Shown here: piece by piece, positions 41,301-53,300 of the stretch
Layout of the letters: the number at the start of each line of letters is the position of its first letter
Numbering within the stretch: the stretch's first letter is position 1
Origin: Tyto alba
Taxonomy: Eukaryota > Chordata > Aves > Strigiformes > Tytonidae
Direction: 5' to 3'
Assembly: GCF_018691265.1 (NCBI RefSeq)
Contig: NW_024881322.1
Location: forward strand, 4,650,001 to 4,714,000
DNA: 64,000 nucleotides
Made by a program: the position numbers and the translations under genes
The notes under the pieces: model-generated
The model's database searches: none
The model's input: only the letters and a program-made list of their open reading frames with translations
What the model was told of the DNA's origin: nothing

Positions 41301-44300
41301 CATGTCCCAGTTACTTGCCTAAACTTCCATTATAGTCAAAGGAGTTCTAATCAATAAGCTGGTGGTGTCTGGAGAACAAATGATATGACCAGAGGGGCAA
41401 GTTCATTGTAAGATAAATTCTGTGTTTATTATAATGGAAATGTAGTCACCTAGCTTTTGTGTAGGCAGGTTTGATGAGCTCTTAAGCTGCCTGGAGAAGA
41501 AAAGTATTGTTCACTGTTAGCTATTGGCTTATCAGGTTTTTGGTAACTGTTTATTTTAATTTTTAAAATTTAAAATTTTAAAATTTAAATTTTGGAGAAA
41601 ATGTTTTTGGGAAGTGGAAGCATGTTGTGTATCTGCTAGTACCTTGAATTATAATGCTGCAGTTTGGGGTGCAGAGAGCAGAGCTGTAAGAGGGCTGAGG
41701 GATGAAGGAGAGAGATCGTTGCATTTATAATCCTGTTGAAAATCATTCATAAATGTGTACAAAAGGAGAATGCTGACAGATGTGTTACCTAAAGTTTGAG
41801 ACAAGCTGGAGCAGAAAGGAAGAGACCCTTCATGAATTTCAAGAGAAATTTCTAATTTCTAATTGCTGATGCAATCTGCAGTCTTAAAAAGGTTCTGCTT
41901 TTACAGTCTTCCTGAGATATGTTCAGTTCATAAATTCTGGCAGGGAGAAGAAATGTTTTGGCTCTTGATCATGAGACATTTTAAAAGGAGGGGATGAGGG
42001 GAGAGTGAAGAGGGAGGGAGGCATGTTCTCTCTTGGTTTAATTTGGCTTGTGAAGCTCCCTTTGATATTGCACCGTGAAGTACCATCTGTCGGTGTAAAA
42101 CGCGTGGGTGATTTCATGGTGTGGAGAGAAGAGTTACTTCCTGTAGATAGAAATACTTGGAGAAAAAGGGGGGGAAAGAAAAGTCTGTGAAAGGAACAAC
42201 AAAAATATCCATATCTTTTCCTGCCCTAATCTGTCACTTCATTCTGGAGATGCAGGGGTTAAATGCAATCCCTTGTATTGTTGATTCTGTCCTCCTGGTT
42301 TACTGATCTTGCATTGTCTCTTACATCTTATTTATAATCCTTCCCCTAGAAGAGCCACTGATTCAATTTTTTGAGAAAGAAACAGTTGTCCAGAGTAATT
42401 ATCTGGCTTAGATGATCAGCTCTGTGTAATTTCACTGATAAATTTCTCATCTGTTGTTATTAATGAAACTTTGCCTGGAGTCCATCTTTGACTTCAGATC
42501 ATGCAAATCTTTTGGGGTGAACAGAGCTACTTGTATAGACTTATTCATTAAAAATGTGTACTGTACACTGACTTTTATCTTTCCCAGACATATGGGTTGG
42601 AAATAGAGGGGTAGGGAAGGAGAAAAGGGATCTATTGATACCTGTGTTGGTTTTTTTTTATTTATTTTGTTTTCCAACAGTTGTATCTTGTAGCCTGTGC
42701 TACCTGGGAGAATGAGTTCTGCCTGGAAGGTTGTCATCTAGTACTTAAGGACAAGTGTGGGCTACAGAAATGTCCAGTGAATGTGTGGGCATCCTAGAAG
42801 TTCACCCACTCTGGATGTTTTTGTGTAAGAGTGTGTTCCTTGCTCGCCCCAAGGGTATGAATGGCAGGTACGGTGTAAGGAGGAGAGGTTTGTCTTGAGC
42901 AGTCTTAATTTGAAATGCTGTCATCCTCGCTTTTATCTCTGCCTTTTTCTAAGTGATGCTGTTGCATCTGTGATGGCTTCGGAGCATCAACAAGGCAAGG
43001 TTGGTGGTAGAAGCACAGTGACTTTTATTAGACAAAAAGCTTACTTGGTAACTGTGATCAAAATCTTATTTACAAGTCCATATAAGATTGCTTTTTCCCC
43101 AACTGTATTATTAGGTCTGATAAAGTACTTCTTTCCCACTCAAGCCTTGTCAGTCATCTTCTAAGACCTTTTTAAAAGGTGAGGGGATTCCCTAGAAGCT
43201 CCCAGGTGTAAAGCTGGCAGCATGGTTTGCAGCCTCTTGCTGTCCGCCTGCCCCGATGGACAGCTGCTTTATTTAAAGGCCATCTGGCATTTGTGGAGGC
43301 GTGGATGGTCTTTTTGTTTTTTCTTGTCTGAATGAAATCCTTAAATGCATCTTGGCAGGTGATGGATCTCCACAGAGATACCTCACAGTCTCCCAGGTAC
43401 TGTCCTTGGCCTCAGGCGTGCACCGTGAGCCGCTGTCTCTGGCTTCTCCACAGACTTGGGCGGGTAATGGGAGCGCGATGACAGAATGCCCATGGGAAAA
43501 CAGGGGAGTGGGGGGAGATGATTTTGGTTTTCCATACATCACTGATTTCTCAAAAGGATGAAGTATACAAAGTATACAACCTTTTTTTTTTTTTTTTTTT
43601 CTTCCCCCTCCTCTCGTTCTGGAAAGGGTAATGAATGCAGGCATATCTGGCTGGCAGCAAACTCCGTATTTTATCAGATATTTTGAGGTGTTTACGGTCT
43701 GTCAGCCTCAAATCCCAGTTCTGCAGGACTCAGCATTCCTGTGATGGTTGGTATGAAATGTACAAAATAACATGAGACTGGACACCTAACCTGCTTTATG
43801 ACCCTGATGCTGGTAGTACTTATGTTGTTCATCCCAGATATCAAAATCGATGCTATTTTTGCCCCAAGAATGGATGCAGGGGATTGAGGTGTAATTGAGC
43901 ATTGGCAAATTCCAGCCATTCCATTATTTTGTAGCTTCCAGCATTTTTAAATTGCAGTTTCCTTGCCACACTACAAAGAAGGCAAACTAGCTTCTGTGCA
44001 GTCTTTGGAGACTGCGTTTTAATTTAAGAGACTTCCATGCTAAAACCAGCCTTGTCTGACATATTTCACTAGGGAAAGTCATTGCATCAATCTAGCTTTT
44101 GAACAGTTGTTCAAGATACAGGGCTGCAGCTTGTTTTCAGGATGCAGGTGAGAGCCTGTTAAGAATCAGATAGATTTTTTTTTTTTTGACCTTTCTTGGA
44201 AAGTGGATGTCTTATTTATATATAAAATTGTTGAAGGGTGTTGGAGTCGAGTATATTAGTTTATATCTAATCAAAAGAGCCTTTGAAAAATCTTTCTTGT

Positions 44301-47300
44301 AGTTTAAAGTTCTGTAGCAACTTCTTTAAAAATAAGTGGTGTGTGCAGATGAGCAAAACATGGCCTTCGGTTATGACAGCAAAAGCTTCTAGTTGATGCT
44401 GATGTAGTTAAGCTTTTGCGTGTAGCAGTTTCACTCTTTCGTTTAGGCATCGGAAAGGACAACATGACCATTTTCCTGAGAGGAGCAGCACTCCAAGCAA
44501 GTCAGTGTTGGCCATGCTCTTTTCCCTGTTCAGTTCAGCCTGAGGGCAAGGACACTTTCAAGAAATTAGAACTTTGTGGATGAGGTTATTTAAAATCAAG
44601 ATATCTTGAATAATCTCTCTAGATCTAAGAGCTCAGATGCATGTTCTGGTGGTGGGAGGCAGCTGGAGCAAATTTGCTTGAAGTTGCGGAGTAGTTGGTT
44701 TCACAGCTGAGACATTTCAAAATCCAGTACTGGAGAAAATCACTTTCTGTATGGATGCCTTCATAGCTGCAAGAGAGGGAGCCTGAGAAGTGCCGGCTTT
44801 CTCCTCGTTGTCAGACCAATGGAGAGGTGTCACCACTTTCCTTACTTTAAACAAACCCTTTACCTCCCTGTCTGGATTTTGACTGCTAGTACATTTGAGA
44901 TGGCAAGTTTTCTGACTCGAACCTCTGACATCTCAAATTTGCACAATAAAAGTACCCTGGATAGAATTACTGGCAAAGCCTGGCTATGGGATACCAGCAG
45001 AGCAGCTAATGGAGGGACACCTCCTTTTCCTGTTGCTTTTGTAGACGCCCGATTGCTGCAGAATGCCAGGGCAGTGAGTGTTTGTTTAGAAAGCTTTGAA
45101 GAAACGATTGCTTGGAGAATTTGCCAGCTCGTGTGCGTGGCTGCAGCCCGGCTGGCCAGGGAAGGCCCAGACCAGCCACGGGGAGCAGCTTGCTGGCCTT
45201 CTGCAAACCATCAGTCGCTGGACTCTCTGTTTTCTGGTGATTCAGGCTGAAGTGCTTTTCGGTCCTCCCGCCGCCGGGGTTGGTTTTCAGCTCTGTGCAG
45301 AGTGGTGGGGCTGCGGGTGGGGGCCGAGCAGCCTGCGGGCCCCCCCCGGGGAAAGGCAGGCTCCAGGGGAGAACCAGGGGGGGAACAGGAGCAGCGCTGG
45401 TCAATGGAACTGGACTGGAATCACACTGAAATGTACATGTGACTTGTGCTCGCGCTGCTCTGCTCCTGTGTGTCTAACGGGGTAATAAAATGAATGATCC
45501 TGAAATTTGAGGCTCTTCTGAGCTTCCCCTAAGAGATATTATGCAAGAGTCCGTAACGCCTCTGTCATAATTAACACAGTGCTTGCAAATCTGACATACC
45601 GCTGCTCCTTTCAGGAAAGACTGTTAAGTAGGTTCATTGAAAGTTGTGTTTTCTGTACCCTCACTTTCCTAATATGAGCCGATTGGAGAGATTAGGAATA
45701 TGCTGTTAATTAAAATAATAAGAAATTAATCGTTGTGTCTTGCCATTCAACCTGTATTTTCCCTTTTGAAGGTCATGGAGGCGGAACAGACCAAAACGAG
45801 AAGTGAGTTGGTTCATAAGGAGACTGCAGCCAAATACAATGCTGCCATGGGAAGGATGAAACAGCTGGAGAAGAAGCTGAAAAGAGCCATCAATAAATCA
45901 AAGTATGTTTTACGTTTGGAGGCAAGTGCAGTGGTGAAGTGTGTTTGTGGGAGATACTGAGTCTGTGGGGTTTTTCAAATTTGTGGAAGTGTGTTGCCCT
46001 GTCTACCTCCCGCCTTGGGCTCCTGTCTGCGTGTGACAGACTCGCAGCACAACTGGTACTGGTATTAGTCCTTGTGTTTGTTGCCCTTCCGAGTGTCTTT
46101 TGAAGCACCTGACTAGATAGACAGGTGAACTAAATGTAATAAGAAACCTTTTCTGGGCATATCCTTAGTCGTGTTCTAGTGCACCACCCTTGGGTGGTGT
46201 GTGACTTGAGAAACAGGCTCATGGGATTCACATAGATGCTGCCTACAGAATCACAGAGCTCTGGATGTGGATGTTTCGCAGAGTAGGGTTGTTTGCTGTT
46301 TAGTTTTTATTTTTAGTTAGAAGAGCAACAAAGCAAGTGACAGAAACCTGGAAGGTGCGAGACTGAATCAGAGTAGCATGCTGTACATCAGACTTGTTTA
46401 CTCCTAACGCTGCCGTAGTGAAGCTGTCCTAGAACTGTTCTTGGGGAAGGAGATGCACAGCTAAGCAGCAAGTGTCGTTAATAAATGTGTCTGCATTCAA
46501 TGTGCAGTTTTGCTCTGTCGCCGAGAAATGAAACAGCTTTTTGCTGAGAACCTGTTTAAAATTTTGGCCCTGTTTACAACCAATTCTTAATCCTCTTTGT
46601 ATTTCGCAGTTGTTTTCTTTATATTTCCAGACTGTAGCTTGTCTAAACAATCTGCTTGCTGTATTTAGCTTTTAAGCCCTCCATCTAAAAATTACTTTTT
46701 AGTGAAATCGGTCAACTAAGAATCTATTTTGATTGGTGGCTGCTCAATTCAAGAAAGGATTATCACTTCTCAAGGATGATTCAAGCATGTTTGCTGAAAC
46801 AGGGTAGCAGTGTGGCTTCCGAGAATGAGCTGCGTGCTGTTTGTCTAGCACTGCACAGGGACTGTGAAAAACATCATCAGATCACTAAATGACAGATTCC
46901 TCTGGATAAAATCAATATCTGAGAAGTGGTTTGTCTGCTAGGAGTTTCTTCCTTACAATAAGATTTAAAGTGAAGACCCTGATAAGTTGTCAGTGGGATC
47001 CTACATACCGTTTTATAACAGTGATGGTGCTGAGCCTGATGCCCCAGCTGCCTCTTGTGTGCTTTTCCTTCTGAGTCCTCATTTCCTTGCTGAAACTACC
47101 CTCGTGAGGGTGTTGTCTTGTGTCATCCTCCTCAGGACGAGCCGGATTTCACTAGTGTGGAAGGATCCCAGCATATTCCTTTGTCTCACAGCAGGGCTGA
47201 CTGCAGCATAAGCTACCTGGGTAGGGTGGTTTGGTGATCCCTTATTAAGGGGTGTACAGAAACGCCAAGTCTAACCCAGTATGAAAGTGGAAGATGCCTG

Positions 47301-50300
47301 ATGGCCCAAACATGCTTATTGTTGGATGCATTTGAAGTCATACAACAGGGGTGCTGGAAAAGTCAGTCGTCTGTCAGCACTGCAGCTTTCATGGAAAGAA
47401 GAATTGAAACTGAGCTGAAAACATCAGTGCTGGCAAGTGGCTGCATAAAACTGGGAAATGAGGCTGCTGAATTTGTGGCTGCTTGTATTGTAGGGTGTAA
47501 CTGGCTACTAGCTGCTTTGCTGGTGTTAAATCCTTCCTGAAAAGTGCTCTGCCCTTCTCCCTGGGTGGTGCGGGAGGGTTGGCTGTAATGTCTGGGCCTT
47601 TCAGGCCCATGTTGTCCATCCTTTCTCTCCATAAACTCATGGGTAGATATGCTGAATGAGTTGCTCCTTTACATGCAAAAATGATTTGCATTTGCTCCTC
47701 ACTTCAGTCTGGATTGAGATGCTTAAAGCATTACTATTTGAAAGTAAGACTGGGAGAGCCTGGAGGAAAGTCATTTAGATGATTTGCCATGTAAAGTTGA
47801 TGAGTGGATGATTATTGGATTGTTTTGTTTTGGTTTTGCTTTTAATTTTGTGTCTGGGTGCTTACTCGTAAGCTATGAATGTGCATACGGCTGCACGTTC
47901 TTAACAGTTGCCAGATCATCTGGCTCAGTGCCTCTGAGCTGTAGGATAACGAACTCGCCTGTATTAGCTGGTTTTTGGAAGTCACTTTCTGCTCTGGTGA
48001 CTTGGGCAAAGTGCCTTTTGCTCTTCCTGTCACCTACTTTTAAAAGCACTTTGCTTGACTACTCACTGTCGTGGACTTGGCGGGCTGATGGGGTAGGACA
48101 CCGGTTGCACCAGTGGACGATCCCCCAGCCGTGCTGTGTCACGGACCAGGCTTCAATAGCTACGGGGTCGTGGGTGTAAGAGAATGAAGGGACCCGAGGG
48201 GCTGCCAGTGCCTGCCCTGCCAGTGCGTTGCTGTGTGCTGGCGTCAGGTGCCCGGCTGTGTGTTAGCGGTGAGTGAGGAAGAGTGCCTACGTTTGGCCTC
48301 CTACATGTCAGGCTGTTGGTATCCTTTTCCTGGCTCAGGTGGCATCTTGCTTGTCTGTTAGCTGTAAACATGCCTACTCATACATATAGATACATATATA
48401 TATATTTATATTATTTTTTTTCACACCACGCAAACGCACACGTGCTTCTTTATTGATAGAAAGGGGACTTTTCCCCCTGGCTTGAGGAAGCTGATGGGAG
48501 GTTAGGGTTCAAGCCTGGTTGTTCCCTCCCAGTTGGCACCAGGGTAAGGAAGGGAGAGAATCAGGAGATTCGAGGTGAGTGGGTTTCACTGTTTTCCCTG
48601 CAACGCTGCTTCGTCTGCGTGTCTGCCCTCTTTTGGGGCACAGCTGTAGGAGCCCTTTAACTGTTGGATCCAGACTCCCATCTGTGATGTTTTACCATGC
48701 CGGGCAGGTCCATCTGTGTAGACTTTGGCAGGGTTATGTCCCAGTGAAGGAAGGCAGGGGTGCAGTTTGACTGGATCAGAGTCACTGGAAACATCACAGA
48801 CTTGGCTGTGCTTCTAGTGACAGTCGGGAGGTTGATTAAAAACACGGAAGCTACGAAATAACCTAGTCACAGGGAAGTGTGACTCGGTCATTTTGTGTAT
48901 GACTGCGTAGTGAATTCAGCCCTTCAGAGCATATAGGATCAGAAAGCCAGTTTTATGCTCCTGAGTTCTGGTGCACAGTCCAAAATGTAGCTGCAGTAGG
49001 ACTTCCAGCTCAGACGAGGCTCGCCGTCAGGGTAGAAATCAGATGATACTGGCTTGTGGGCTTAAAACTTTGAAGCTGGAAGGTGGTTTCTAGGCTTTGT
49101 GCTGCACCTCTTCTGGCCCTGTTCTGCAACCTTACAAGCAAGTTTTGTTGTCTGTGGTGGGAGCGGACTGAGCGTGACCCTGTCCCCGGTGCCCAGGGGA
49201 GCTCTTGCAGGGCTGTGCAGCGGCAGGGCAGCGCCTGGCGGGCCGCTGCCGGGAAGTGCTGGGCCCTTGCACGCCGTGCTCTGACCTCCTCATCCCCCTC
49301 CTTCACTGAAAAAAACCTAAGAACTGCCCCTCAGCCTCCACATCCAAACATGGGGAAGCCTGAGGTTCACCTTCTGTGGGGAATTTACATATGCCGTGGT
49401 CTCAGAAGTTAGATGGATACAGAGAGGGTGCCTATGCCTGAAGCTGGACATGTTGCAGAATCTAGGCCTGCAGGAATTATGCTGTCAGCTCCAAAAGCTG
49501 GAATTTTGCAATTTATTTTTATTTCTCATGGGTCTTTTGAGGTAGATATATTAGAGGGGAAGAGAGAGACATCAAGAGCACGTGTAGGTGTTCCATCATC
49601 TAGATAGTCGTCTCTTGGGATTACAGTGAAATACAAAATAGCTGTGTAAACGCTACAAAGAAAGCAACTGCCACTCCAGTACTCTGCATTCAGTCCCACT
49701 GATGGTAAACAATTGTTCTTTGTTTTTCCACAGGCCTTATTTTGAACTCAAGGCGAAGTATTACGTCCAACTAGAGGTACGTGTGTAATTCAGATCCATC
49801 TAAAACTCTTTACTGCTTATGGTAAATACTGAAATTACATCTAAAGTGCTCTGACAACTGTGTTACGCTTCTGTACAAAACCAATTCAATTCAAAACCAC
49901 TTGAGCAATTTGCTCAGCACATTTTAAAGATAAAAGACCGAGAGTCTTTGTTTCCATGTGTCAAAGAAGAGTGTTCTAACACTGCTGCTCACTGCCAGAA
50001 CCGAACAAATAGGGTTTGACTGTTTTTACTTTTTGTAGTTCGAAGCCTCTGGGGTTGGTTGGTTTGTTTGTTTCCCTATGTTTTATGCATCAGGCTGTTT
50101 AACTGTGCTTGGGGTGCTCTTTTCCGTTCACCGGTTGGGTCAATTAACAGAACGAGCGGCCAGTTTGTAGTACCCAAACATCACCCGGATGGGAATTTCT
50201 GATTTTGCGTTTGGCACAAGTGGGATTTTGGGTTTGGCTGGCTAGGCTGCCAGGGCTTTATTTGGCAGCTCTGCACCACACTCCTGTGTGGAGGAACCAT

Positions 50301-53300
50301 GTCTAGCCAGTGCTTGGGCACAGCACACGCCCCGGGGTGGGCACGGTGGCCCCGCGCGGGACGGTAGCCCCAGCTCTGGCAGCCCTTGCCCGCGGAGCTG
50401 CCGGCGGTGGGAGAAAAAAGTCGCACTAAACATTCAGACGCGAGGATCGCTCGCTTTCTAGTTGAGTGGCTTTTGCTGCACGTGGCCCTCAAAACCTGGG
50501 AGCCTGGCTCCTCTGAGTCGAAGGGTGGAGTGGCTGGCGCTGTAGGTGCGTGGGACGTGCACGGGGCCCAAGTGGAGCACGTTTCCTTGTGCCGCGGGGG
50601 CAGGAAGGCTCCGGCGGGGTGCTAGGTCAGCTAGAAGAAGATTCCCATTCCTTGCCCGGGGTGCAAGGTTATGTCCCACACCTTCTTTGTGTGAGCCCTT
50701 CCCTGGGCTGTCTGAGGTGCAGCGGCTCTTTATAAGGCACAGAGAGTCCGGCGTGCGCCTCTTCCTTGCCAGGATCCAGGTTTGGGCTGCCCCTGCTCCT
50801 CTCTCGCCTGCCTGTGCAGCCGAGGTCGGCAGCCGCTGCGCGGAGCCAAACCCTTGCCCGTCCCAGGCTGGCAGCCAGCCCAATAATCCCTTCTGGCTAC
50901 AGGCATCTTTTGAGAAATCTTTTCTCCACGGGTGAAGGCCTGCTGTTTGGGGGCCTGTTGCTTCTCTGTGACAGCTGCTAGGTGCCTTCCTGAAGAAAAT
51001 GTAATACAAAAGAGAGCACAGATTGCTTTTAATGTACAATATAAACCAGACTTGAGACAGCTGTGGATACCCAAGTAGTGTTTTACCACTGGGAGATGGG
51101 GTGTACAACACTTGCCCTTGCTGTAGAGTGGGGTTTGTCTTTGGGGATGCAGCAGTTTCTGCGTTGCAGCTGTCAGGGTTTGAGGCTTGCTGCTTTCTGG
51201 TCTGCTGGTTCAGCGAGCAAGAAGTGATGGGGTTTGGTGCTGAGAGGACAGAGGGGCTCAGTCCCTTTAGGGGTGACCCACAGCCGTGCTGTGCCCCTCG
51301 GGCAGGGGCTGCCAGCAAACCCTTTGGGGTGGCTGTGGGATAAGCAGTGACACACTGTTGAGAGCTGCACCCGTGTTAACGAGAAATCCCGCGTGTGAAC
51401 GGGGGGGGCCCGTGCTCTGTGCTTAGTCGGGGGCCGTTACCGTGCTCCAGAGGCAGTGCCAACCCCTGGCTGCCATGGTTTGGCTCGCTGCTGTCTCCTG
51501 CACAAGTGCTACCGCTTGCACCAGGTTCCTCTTGAATTATGAGCTCTCCCATCACGGAGATGCAAACCCTGGTTTACGCCAGCTTGGCAGTGCAGAGCCG
51601 AGTCGGGCGGACGTGTGACGGGAACCGCTCGCTGGGCGTCGTTCATAATGAAAGCTCATCTAATGCCTGTCTCCCTGGTTAGCAACTGAAGAAAACGGTG
51701 GATGACCTGCAGGCAAAACTGGCCCTGGCAAAGGGAGAGTATAAGACTGCCTTGAAAAACCTGGAGATGATCTCAGATGAGATTCACGAGAGGAGACGGT
51801 CCACTGCCATGGGGCCCCGGGGATGTGGCGTGGGTGCGGAAGGGAGCAGTACCTCTGTGGAAGACCTGTCGGCAAGTAAACTGGAGTCGGACACCATCTC
51901 CGGTGAGTCCAGAGAGATGCCCTGCCTGGGAATATCCCGTGGGCGTTCTGAGAAATGCTGAGATGAAGGCTGCTCTGCGTATTCTGCAGTTTGAAATTCG
52001 CTGGCTGTTGTGGGACTGGGGCTGACCCGTTACACTTCTCGTTATTACGGGAGTTGATTGTATTCTTTAGTAGCTATTTTTCAAGGGGAAGGGATATGGG
52101 TTTAAGTGCATCAGCTGTTCCCTTAGCGTTGCTGTTGTTTTCTGTACAGTGCTGTATGAAAGGAATGGAATTAATGTACTTCAAAGCGTGCTTCTAAGCC
52201 AGAGATGCTGGTGGTGCTGGTGGTCTAGCTCTGGGTGAAAGCGGATAGATGAACATTGCACGTGGCCCACTTTTTCTTCCCTCTTGTATAATTTCTCCCC
52301 TTCTTGATGCAGAAAGTCTTTTTTTGCTGCCCAGTCCCCCAAATCCCAGTTTAATTTGTGTATCAGCTCCATTTCTGCCGGGAAAAGTCTGAGTCAGGAC
52401 TGCAGGAGTTGATGATGACAGGACCCGAGGGCTGAATGCGCCGTGCCCTCGTGCCGAGGACCCAGTCGGTCTGCGGTGCGGCCCGGCCGTGCTGTGGGAG
52501 CTGGGGGGGCAGCCCTGGGCTGCCCTTGGTCCTCTGCAGCGGCAAGAAATCGCCACAGCAAGTGGCCGCGGTGTCTGGGCTCGCTGCTGCTGCTGAGTTT
52601 TGGTACGGCTGCACGTCTTCTGGCTTGCCAGAGTCTCAAGGTTGAGCCTTTCCGAGTTAGGCAGGGATTGCCTCCTTGGGTACCCGCAGGTCCCCCCTCC
52701 TCACGCAGGCGGCCTCCCAAGAGCCTTGGGTATCACTGTGTTGAGGGTTTTCTTGTGCTGGAAGAGCTCAGGGGGCTGGGACGTAGGGGTGGAAAGAGCC
52801 AGGGAAGTTAATTCAGAGCCACTGCTTGCTGGCCCCTGCTGAGTCTGCCGGCAGGGACGGGCTCGTCCTTCTCTGAATTGCCCAGTCAGCCGTGTGTGGA
52901 AGGACTCCAGGGTGCATCTAGTGCCGGCGCAGAGCTGGGTTACCTCCGGTAGGACTAGCAGCCTGCCAGACATCATAACCAAAATAGCCTCGGCAGGTTC
53001 AGCTCCCGTGCTGTTAACGTGGCGGGGTGGTTTTCATCGAGGCCCTTTTACAACTTGATTTCTTTCTGCTGGAGTGGAGTAAAACGCCTCATCAGCAAGA
53101 GTTTTTTGGCCCTTAGCAGGTGCTCCTGTGTGGTATGGGAGGTTTAGACTCTGATAAATAAGCTACCATTTAAGTTGTGCTTGTTGTAGACTAGGCTGGT
53201 GTGTCGGTGCTTCTCGGCAATGAGGGGACTCCTGTAACTGGAAACATCTTTTTTGCCCACCCATTTATTGCTTTCACCCTCTGCAAAGTTACCTGTATTG

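Noticed and set aside
50458..51318. 286-codon open frame on the - strand within intron 6 as a gene
   Set aside because: It begins at TTG, shows no domain or familiar motif, lies in GC-rich intronic sequence where stops are rare, and has no splice or poly(A) context of its own.
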